Positions 1 to 5,548 of a DNA stretch of 6,842 nucleotides are shown here, piece after piece; the first letter of the stretch is position 1; every line of letters starts with the position of its first letter. Origin of the DNA: Pseudomonadota bacterium (GTDB taxonomy: Bacteria; Pseudomonadota; Alphaproteobacteria; Rhizobiales; Afifellaceae); NCBI GenBank assembly GCA_023417735.1, contig JAEZEK010000143.1:1-6842 (forward strand), given 5' to 3'. The notes below the pieces were generated by a model. It had not been told where the DNA came from. It did not search any database and saw only the letters and a program-made list of their open reading frames with translations. A program made the translations under genes and the position numbers.

Positions 1-78
1 GCCCTCGCGGAGCTCTCCGCGAAGCCCGGTCTGTCGCGCGACGTGGCCGACATTCTCCTCCGCACCATCGAAGGGTAA
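1..78 (+). CDS. 3' end of an upstream gene, possibly aminopeptidase N (partial)
   Basis: The window opens inside a reading frame in frame 1 that ends with TAA at 76-78, leaving 25 residues (ALAELSAKPGLSRDV, then ADILLRTIEG). The bases are GC-rich with typical local codon use, so this is real coding sequence rather than a chance open frame. The pattern of a leucine/alanine-rich helix, a Pro-Gly turn, then LSRDV and a closing amphipathic helix resembles the extreme C-terminus of PepN-type M1 aminopeptidases, whose last lines often read 'GLSRDV.e...'. That match is from memory and rests on a very short tail, so the product is tentative while the existence of a gene end is firm. It lies on the same strand as the next gene but 134 bp away, and the next gene has its own ribosome binding site. 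Confidence 0.5.
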   Translation, partial: ALAELSAKPGLSRDVADILLRTIEG

Positions 79-136
79 ATGCTGGCTTGCCACAATCGCA
101 CCAAATTTCCGTAACCTTCTAGAAACAATCTGGACA

Positions 137-149
137 AGCGGAATCCGCT
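137..149. repeat. 13-bp inverted repeat, operator-like
   Basis: AGCGGA-A-TCCGCT is a perfect inverted repeat with 6-bp arms and a single central base, 64 bp upstream of the PAS kinase start codon. The central spacing is too short for a stable hairpin, so if it matters it would be as a binding site for a dimeric protein. AGCGG recurs at 175-179. No known regulator is assigned; short palindromes are common by chance in GC-rich DNA. Confidence 0.3.
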
Positions 150-200
150 CGACTCAAATGAGCTGATTCGGAGAAGCGGCGCTCCGATTGCACGACCGAC

Positions 201-207
201 GAGGAGG
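201..207 (+). promoter_or_regulatory. Ribosome binding site of the PAS kinase
   Basis: GAGGAGG lies 5 nt before the ATG at 213 and is close to a perfect match to the anti-Shine-Dalgarno sequence. It fixes the start codon of the PAS kinase at 213, since no internal start downstream has a comparable site at suitable spacing within the first codons. Confidence 0.8.
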
Positions 208-212
208 CTGGC

Positions 213-2561
213 ATGGCGCGGGCTGGGGAGGCCATCGCGTCCGCGGATTGGCGCACCCGGATTCCGGAGCGTCTCAATCGCGTGGCGCTGGCGGGTCACG
301 CCAAGCTCTTCGTCCATCCCGCCTACGCTCGCCTCGTCACCAATGAGCCCTACGTCAAGCGCCTGATCCCGGCGCTGATCGTCCTCTTCGTGCTCTCGCT
401 CGGGGGGATGCGCGCCGTGGTCCTCTTCGAGGGCCACGATTCCGTCGATCTGCGCGCACGCAACCAGATCGCCCTGCTCGCGCGCGCCGTCTCCGCGGAC
501 CTCCTCGGCGGTGACGCGCTCCCGCCGATCAGCGAGCCCTCGGAGCTGCTCCAGGGGCGGCTGGAGAACACGCTGCCGCCGCGCGCGGCCAGCATGGAGC
601 GCTCCATCTACGTTCTGAACCCGGACGGCGTCATCGTGGCCGCGGTCCCGGCCAGGAACGGCGTCGTCGGCCAGCACCTCGACAGCATCATCGGCCTCGG
701 CCAGCCGCTCACGACCCTCGGCCAGCTGGCCGGCGTGCTCTCGATCACCCGGCCCGACGACGAGGAGGTCCTCGCGGCGGTCCACCACAATCCCGCCCGC
801 ACGGCCTCGATCGCGGTCATGCAGCCGGTATCCGGCGCCTATGCGGAGTGGCGGCAGACGGTTTCCCGCGAGGCCACGATCTTCGTCGCCACCAGCGTCG
901 TGCTCGTCATCCTCGGCTTCGCCTTCCACGCGCAGGCGGCGCGGGCCCAGGAGGCGGACGCGATCTACGCCGAGACGCAGAACCGCTTCCACATGGCGCT
1001 CCGCCGCGGCCATTCCGGCCTGTGGGACTGGGACCTCTCGCGCGGCGCGCTGTTCTGGTCGCAGTCGATGTACGAGATCCTCGGCCTCGTCCCGCGCAAC
1101 AAGCTGCTGTCGATCGGCGACGTCGTGGAATTGGTCCACCCGGACGACGTGGACCTGCTTTCGCTCGCCAATGCGCTGGTGCGCGCCGGCAAGGGGACCG
1201 TCGACCAGGAATTCCGGATGCGCCACGTCGACGGCAGGTGGATCTGGATCCGGGCCCGCGCCGAAGTCGTCTGCGATGCGGACGAGGAGCCCCACCTCGT
1301 CGGCATCGCCGTCGACGTGACCGAGCAGAAGCGCATGCAGGAGGCCTCGCGCATGGCCGACATCCGGCTGCGCGACGCCATCGAGGCCATCTCCGAGGCG
1401 TTCGTCCTGTGGGACGCCAATGACCGCCTCGTCATCTGCAACAGCAAGTACCAGGATCTCTATCAGCTCTCCGACGAGCTCGTCCGCCCGGGCACCCACT
1501 ACCAGGCGATCAGCAGGGCCGGAAAGCGGCCCCAGATCACGAGCAGCACGCCGCTGGCCGACGACTCGGCCGACGAGGCCGTGTCGCTGGAAGCGCGGAT
1601 CGCCGACGGCCGTTGGCTGCAGATCAGCGAACGCCGCACCAAGGACGGCGGCTTCGTGTCCGTCGGCACCGACATCACCGCGCTGAAGAACAACGAGAGC
1701 CAGCTCCTGGAGAACGAGCGGGCGCTCACCGCGACCGTCGCCGATCTCCGCCAGTCGCGCCAGAAGCTCGAGCGCCAGGCCCAGCAGCTCGTCGAGCTGG
1801 CGGAGAAGTACGCGCTGGAGAAGGAGAAGGCCGAGGACGCCAACCGCGTGAAGTCCGAGTTCCTCGCCAACGTCTCGCACGAGCTCCGCACGCCGCTGAA
1901 CGCCGTGATCGGCTTCTCCGACATGATGCTGTCCGGCGTGTTCGGCGCGCTCGGCGACCAGAAGTACGAGGAGTACTGCAAGGACATCCGCCAGAGCGGC
2001 GAGTACCTGCTCGCGGTCATCTCCGACATCCTCGACATGGCCCGGCTGGAGGCCGGCCGCGTCGAGCTCGACCTCGAGCGGATCGAGCTTGAATCGCTGC
2101 TCGCCGACACGGTCGAGACCTGCCGCGCGGAGGCCGACGCCGGCGAGATCGAGATCATCGAGCGCCTCGACGCGAAGGTCTCCTTCCTCGGCGACCGGCG
2201 CGCCCTTCGGCAGGTTCTCACGAACCTCGTCTCGAACGCCATCAAGTTCACGCCCGGCGGAGGGAAGGTGCTGGTCGAGTGCCGGCGGCGCGGCGACAAC
2301 GTGGTCGCCATCGTGGAGGACACCGGCATCGGCATCCCGCAGGCCGCGCTCGGCAAGATCGGGCAGCCCTTCGAGCAGGTCCAGAGCCAGATGACGCGGA
2401 ACCACCGCGGCTCGGGCCTCGGCCTCGCCATCTCGCGCGCGCTGGTGGTGCTTCATGGCGGCGACATGCGGATCGAATCGGCCCCGGGCGTCGGCACCCG
2501 CGTCACCGTGATCCTGCCCCGCCGCCCGAGGGTCGAGCTCGGCTCGCCTGCCGCGGCCTGA
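213..2561 (+). CDS. pleC: Membrane-bound PAS-PAS sensor histidine kinase, probably PleC
   Basis: A 782-residue complete kinase. A short cytoplasmic N-terminus is followed by a first membrane segment (about 51-68), an extracytoplasmic sensor region (about 70-220) and a second membrane segment (about 221-238). Two PAS domains follow: 257-372, with the C-terminal cap motif GIAVDVTEQK, and 384-490, ending VGTDIT. A coiled coil (about 491-545) leads to the HisKA dimerisation domain with phospho-acceptor His556 in SHELRTPLN; the E-x-x-T after it suggests phosphatase activity too. The ATPase domain has the N box (N671, N675), G1 (D703-T-G-I-G), F box (F720) and G2 (G733-S-G-L-G). The segment from the HisKA helix to PFEQVQSQ closely resembles Caulobacter PleC/DivJ kinases, which control the DivK cell-cycle regulator. 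No response regulator is adjacent, as expected for that class. PleC rather than another PdhS-family kinase is inferred from this similarity plus remembered rhizobial synteny with glnE. The family call is firm and the symbol is tentative. Confidence 0.85.
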   Translation: MARAGEAIASADWRTRIPERLNRVALAGHAKLFVHPAYARLVTNEPYVKRLIPALIVLFVLSLGGMRAVVLFEGHDSVDLRARNQIALLARAVSADLLGGDALPPISEPSELLQGRLENTLPPRAASMERSIYVLNPDGVIVAAVPARNGVVGQHLDSIIGLGQPLTTLGQLAGVLSITRPDDEEVLAAVHHNPARTASIAVMQPVSGAYAEWRQTVSREATIFVATSVVLVILGFAFHAQAARAQEADAIYAETQNRFHMALRRGHSGLWDWDLSRGALFWSQSMYEILGLVPRNKLLSIGDVVELVHPDDVDLLSLANALVRAGKGTVDQEFRMRHVDGRWIWIRARAEVVCDADEEPHLVGIAVDVTEQKRMQEASRMADIRLRDAIEAISEAFVLWDANDRLVICNSKYQDLYQLSDELVRPGTHYQAISRAGKRPQITSSTPLADDSADEAVSLEARIADGRWLQISERRTKDGGFVSVGTDITALKNNESQLLENERALTATVADLRQSRQKLERQAQQLVELAEKYALEKEKAEDANRVKSEFLANVSHELRTPLNAVIGFSDMMLSGVFGALGDQKYEEYCKDIRQSGEYLLAVISDILDMARLEAGRVELDLERIELESLLADTVETCRAEADAGEIEIIERLDAKVSFLGDRRALRQVLTNLVSNAIKFTPGGGKVLVECRRRGDNVVAIVEDTGIGIPQAALGKIGQPFEQVQSQMTRNHRGSGLGLAISRALVVLHGGDMRIESAPGVGTRVTVILPRRPRVELGSPAAA

Positions 2562-2566
2562 GGCGG

Positions 2567-2581
2567 CTGCTCCTAGAGCGG
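2567..2581. terminator. Weak stop-centred inverted repeat between convergent genes
   Basis: The gap between the stop codons of the PAS kinase and glnE is only 11 bp (2562-2572). GCTC-CTA-GAGC (2569-2579) is an inverted repeat whose three-base centre is the glnE stop codon. On the plus strand it can extend to six pairs (2567-2572 with 2576-2581) including one U-G wobble. Neither strand has a following T-tract, so it is at best a weak or Rho-aided bidirectional terminator. An alternative small stem GCC-TGA-GGC (2556-2564) is centred on the PAS kinase stop. Confidence 0.25.
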
Positions 2582-5548
2582 AACAACCAGGACGCGCCGG
2601 AACGCCTGCCGCGTGCGCGCCTGCGTCTCCTCGAGCTGGCGCTGCAGGTCGCCGAACGCGTCCCTCGGCTGTGCCGCCGCTGGGGCCGGCTCCGCGCCTT
2701 CCACGCGGCGCGCGAAATCCTGCCGCGCCCGCTCCGTGGTGCGGACCAGGAGCATCTTCATGCCATCAGGCGCGGCGTCCGGGTCGAACGCCTTGTCGTC
2801 GGCGATCCTGAGCGCCTGCAGGAGCGCGGACTGCGTCACCGCGGATCGGGCCAGCATGGCGCCCTCCTCCGCCGGAAGCCGCCCGTCCTCGGCGCCGCGC
2901 CAGAGCGTCTCCGCCGTCGTCTCGCCCTCGACCTTCGCCAGGCCGGCGAGCACGGCGAACTGCGCGACGAACTCGCAGTCCATCAGGCCGCCGGGGATCG
3001 TCTTGAGCTCCCAGCAGCTCTTCGTGCTGCGCGCCTCGTCCACCTTCGCGCGCATGCCGGCCACGTCCGCCGCAAGGTCCGCGCGCTCGCGCGGCCTGGC
3101 CATCACCTCGTCCATGATGGCGCGCACCGTGTCGGCGAGACCGGCATCGCCGGCGATCGGCCGCGCCCGCGACAGCGCCATGTGCTCCCAGGTCCAGGCG
3201 TCGTTCAGCTGGTAGTGCCGGAACGCCTCGATATGGGTCGCGAGCGGGCCGGCCCGGCCCGACGGCCGCAGCCGCGTGTCGACGGCATAGGCGACGCCCT
3301 CCGACGTCGGCGCGGAGAGTGCCGCCACCAGCCGCTGCGTGAAGCGCGTATAGTATTGCGACGGCGCGAGCGGACGCGGCCCGTCAGAGAGCGTCGCGTC
3401 CGGATCGTGGCTGTAGACGACGATGAGGTCGAGGTCGGAGCCTGCCGTCATCTCGCGGCTGCCGAGCCGCCCGAAGGCGATGATCGCCTCCGCGCTCCCC
3501 TCCAGCGTGCCGTGCTGCGCCCGGAATTCCTCGAGCGTGCGCTGGTACAGCGCCTCGATCACCAGTTCGGCGAGGTCCGAGAAGGCGTGGCCGGTCTCGA
3601 CCGGCGAGATCCCGCCGCGGATCATCCGGACCGAGAACAGGAAGCGCTGCTCCGCCGCGAAGAGCCGCGCCCGGTTGAGCGCCTCCTCGTAGTCCTTCGC
3701 CTCTCCGAGCGTCGCCTGGAGCCGCGCCGCGATGTCGCCGCGGTCCAGCCGGTCGTTGATGATGGCCGGCTCGATCAGCGTGTCCACGACATGCGGCCGC
3801 CTGGTGAAGATCTCGGCGAGCCGCGGCGCGGCGCCCAGGATGAAGGCGAGAAGGTCGAGGAGCTCGGGATTGGATTGCAGGATCGCGAAGAGCTGCGCGC
3901 CGGCCGGCAGCTTCCGCAGCAGCGCGTCGAAGCTGCGGAACGCCTGGTCCGGGTTGCCCGCGCGCGACAGCGCCTCCAGCAAAACGGGCGTGATCTCGGT
4001 CAGGCGCTCGCGCGCCGTCGTGGACCGCATCGCCGGGAAGCGCCCGAAGTGCCAGGCCCGCACCGCCTCGGTCACGGCCTCGGGATGCGCGAACCCGAAC
4101 TCCCTCAGCGTGCGCAGCGTCTCCGGGTCGTCGTCGCCGCCGGTGAAGACGAGGTTGCCCCTGCCGCTCGTGAGTTCCGGCGCATCCTCGAAAAGCTCGG
4201 AATAGCGCGAGGCGACCTTCTCCAGCACGCCGCGCACCTCCGCCTCGAAGACGCCCGGGTCGCCCTGCCCCATGAGCCGGCCGATCCGGGCGAGTTCCTC
4301 GCGGTCCGCCGGCATCGAATGGGTCTGCTCGTCCCGCACCATCTGCAGCCTGTGCTCCAGCGTGCGGAGATAGACATAGGCGTCGTCGAGCACGTCGGCC
4401 GTGCGTCTGCCGATCCAGCTCCGCTCGGCGAGCATGGCCAGCATCGGCCGGGTCTGGATCCCGCGCAGGCTCCGGTCGCGCCCGCCCGCGATCAGCTGCT
4501 GGGTCTGCACGAAGAACTCGATCTCGCGGATGCCGCCGCGCCCGCGCTTGATGTCGTGGCCGAGCACCGTGACGTCGGCATGGCCGCGATGGGCGTGCAC
4601 CTGGCGCTTGATCGAGTGGATGTCGGCGATCGCCGCGAAGTCGAGATACTTGCGCCAGATGAAGGGGGCGATCTCGGCGAGGAACGCGTCGCCGGTCGGG
4701 ACGTCGCCGGCGCAGGCGCGCGCCTTGATGAGCGCCGCCCGTTCCCAGTTCTGGCCCATGCTCTCGTAATAGAGGAGCGCGCCGGGAATGGAGAGCGCGA
4801 CCGGCGTCGCGCCGGGGTCTGGTCGGAGCCGGAGATCGCCACGGAACGCATAGCCGTCGGCCGTCCGCTCCGGGAGGAGCGCCACGAACTGCCGGACGAC
4901 GCGGACCCAGAAGACGCTCGGCTCCGTTCCCTCCGCTAGCCCGCCGGCCGCCGGCTCGTAGACGACGATGAGGTCGATGTCGCTCGAATAGTTCAGCTCG
5001 CGCGCGCCGTACTTCCCCATGCCGAGGATGGCGAAGCCGCTGCCGGCCCCGCTCGGGTCGCCCGTATAGGTGCCCTTCCGCCGCGCCTCCTCGAGCGCGA
5101 AGCGCAGCGCGCCGCCGAGCGCCGCATCCGCGAAATCGCTGAGCGCGACCGTGACCGTCTCCAGGTCCACGGCGCGGCCGAGATCGGCGAGGCCGAGGGC
5201 GAGGGCGACGCTCTGCCGCGAGCGCCGGAGGCCCCGCATCGCGTCGGCCTTGGTCTCGAAGACCGTGCTGCCCAGCGCCTCGATCTCGCCCGCCACGATC
5301 GCGAGCGGGTCGCCCTCGACGATCCGCGCCAGGCGGTCGATGTCCTTCTCGGCGAGATCCAGCAGGAACGGGCAGTCGCCGAGCGCCGTCCCCAGAAAGC
5401 GCGCGGTCGCGGCGTCGGCGAGCAGGCTTTCCAGACGATCCGCCGCGTCCTGCCGCGCCGCCGCCTCCCGCAGCGAGAGGAGCGCCGCCTCGGCCGCCGG
5501 GCTCTCCGGGAGAGCCTGGATGAGCCGTCTCAGCGGCTCACGCTGCAT
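2573..5548 (-). CDS. glnE: Bifunctional glutamine synthetase adenylyltransferase / adenylyl-removing enzyme
   Basis: A 991-residue complete GlnE, close to the usual length for the family (about 945-990). This cytosolic enzyme attaches AMP to a tyrosine on glutamine synthetase when nitrogen is plentiful and removes it by phosphorolysis when nitrogen is short; in studied bacteria it is directed by PII protein and glutamine. Two nucleotidyltransferase folds are visible. The N-terminal, adenylyl-removing half carries GMGKYGARELNYSSDIDL (176-193, metal ligands D190 and D192), FRGDLRLRPD (235-244) and RGRGGIREIEF (335-345). The C-terminal, adenylylating half carries FGRLGSREMTAGSDLDL (692-708, D705 and D707), VDTRLRPSGRAG (756-767) and PGGLMDCEF (852-860). 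All expected acidic residues are present, so both activities should be intact. The last 45 residues contain an Ala/Pro-rich linker (about 950-961) before a final helix. The ATG at 5548 overlaps the upstream kinase gene by 11 bp and has GGGAG 7 nt before it. Identification is secure. Confidence 0.97.
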   Translation of the reverse strand: MQREPLRRLIQALPESPAAEAALLSLREAAARQDAADRLESLLADAATARFLGTALGDCPFLLDLAEKDIDRLARIVEGDPLAIVAGEIEALGSTVFETKADAMRGLRRSRQSVALALGLADLGRAVDLETVTVALSDFADAALGGALRFALEEARRKGTYTGDPSGAGSGFAILGMGKYGARELNYSSDIDLIVVYEPAAGGLAEGTEPSVFWVRVVRQFVALLPERTADGYAFRGDLRLRPDPGATPVALSIPGALLYYESMGQNWERAALIKARACAGDVPTGDAFLAEIAPFIWRKYLDFAAIADIHSIKRQVHAHRGHADVTVLGHDIKRGRGGIREIEFFVQTQQLIAGGRDRSLRGIQTRPMLAMLAERSWIGRRTADVLDDAYVYLRTLEHRLQMVRDEQTHSMPADREELARIGRLMGQGDPGVFEAEVRGVLEKVASRYSELFEDAPELTSGRGNLVFTGGDDDPETLRTLREFGFAHPEAVTEAVRAWHFGRFPAMRSTTARERLTEITPVLLEALSRAGNPDQAFRSFDALLRKLPAGAQLFAILQSNPELLDLLAFILGAAPRLAEIFTRRPHVVDTLIEPAIINDRLDRGDIAARLQATLGEAKDYEEALNRARLFAAEQRFLFSVRMIRGGISPVETGHAFSDLAELVIEALYQRTLEEFRAQHGTLEGSAEAIIAFGRLGSREMTAGSDLDLIVVYSHDPDATLSDGPRPLAPSQYYTRFTQRLVAALSAPTSEGVAYAVDTRLRPSGRAGPLATHIEAFRHYQLNDAWTWEHMALSRARPIAGDAGLADTVRAIMDEVMARPRERADLAADVAGMRAKVDEARSTKSCWELKTIPGGLMDCEFVAQFAVLAGLAKVEGETTAETLWRGAEDGRLPAEEGAMLARSAVTQSALLQALRIADDKAFDPDAAPDGMKMLLVRTTERARQDFARRVEGAEPAPAAAQPRDAFGDLQRQLEETQARTRQAFRRVLVVPL
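3413..3432. repeat. 20-bp direct repeat within glnE, copy 1
   Basis: This 20-bp stretch is identical to 4958-4977 and encodes, on the minus strand, the metal-binding strand DLIVVY of the C-terminal nucleotidyltransferase domain. The other copy encodes the same residues in the N-terminal domain. The identity stops exactly at both ends of the shared residues, and every codon is the G/C-ending preferred one. It reflects internal domain duplication plus codon bias rather than a mobile repeat. Confidence 0.6.
4958..4977. repeat. 20-bp direct repeat within glnE, copy 2
   Basis: The partner of the repeat at 3413-3432, 1545 bp away in the same orientation. It encodes DLIVVY after the SDI motif in the adenylyl-removing domain of GlnE. 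Confidence 0.6.
5500..5516 (-). promoter_or_regulatory. Second hairpin in the glnE 5' coding region
   Basis: GGCTCTCC-G-GGAGAGCC is a perfect 8-bp inverted repeat with one central base. As RNA it would form seven pairs with a three-base loop. It covers roughly glnE codons 11-17, and only 4 bp separate it from the hairpin at 5521-5540. Its centre includes CUCCCG (5507-5512), complementary to CGGGAG over the glnE ribosome binding site (5556-5561). No T-tract follows on the minus strand, so it is not an intrinsic terminator. A regulatory role is inferred only from the geometry. Confidence 0.4.
5521..5540 (-). promoter_or_regulatory. Hairpin containing the upstream kinase stop codon, inside glnE
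   Basis: TGAGCCG (5521-5527) and CGGCTCA (5534-5540) are perfect 7-bp inverted arms around a 6-base loop. On the minus-strand transcript the first three bases of the 5' arm are the UGA stop of the sensor kinase, and the stem begins 5 nt after the glnE AUG. A ribosome ending kinase translation would sit on the stem and hold it open, while a ribosome starting independently on glnE would meet it closed. The loop includes an AGA arginine codon, unusual for a gene this rich in G/C-ending codons. Confidence 0.45.

Larger units (their letters stand above)
79..212 (+). promoter_or_regulatory. Intergenic leader and probable promoter region of the PAS kinase
   Basis: This 134-bp gap is the only substantial non-coding stretch and is clearly more A/T-rich than the genes around it, especially at 93-135, as expected for a promoter. 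TTGCCA at 87-92 could be a -35 element, but the hexamer 17 bp downstream (CGTAAC, 110-115) is a poor -10, so no sigma-70 promoter can be placed with confidence. The region also contains TTCTAGAA (117-124, perfect palindrome), GTAACCTT (111-118, CtrA-like half-site), AGCGGA-A-TCCGCT (137-149) and a short stem TCGGAG/CTCCGA (168-173 with 182-187). No U-tract terminator for the upstream gene is visible. Confidence 0.4.

Noticed and set aside
1499..2431. A 310-codon minus-strand open frame inside the PAS kinase
   Set aside because: Serine/arginine-rich composition typical of the antisense shadow of a GC-rich gene. The plus strand here encodes the kinase core with all catalytic boxes.
2279..4939. 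An 886-codon open frame on the plus strand, antisense to glnE and starting inside the PAS kinase gene
   Set aside because: It is exceptionally rich in Arg, Ala, Pro and Gly, with no recognisable motif, and lies over a gene with all GlnE motifs intact on the other strand. Long stop-free antisense frames are expected in GC-rich coding DNA. It also runs across the junction of two unrelated genes.
5500..5540. The two hairpins at the start of glnE read as an intrinsic terminator of the kinase transcript
   Set aside because: No run of U follows either stem on the minus strand, and the structures lie within glnE codons, where termination would abolish glnE expression.
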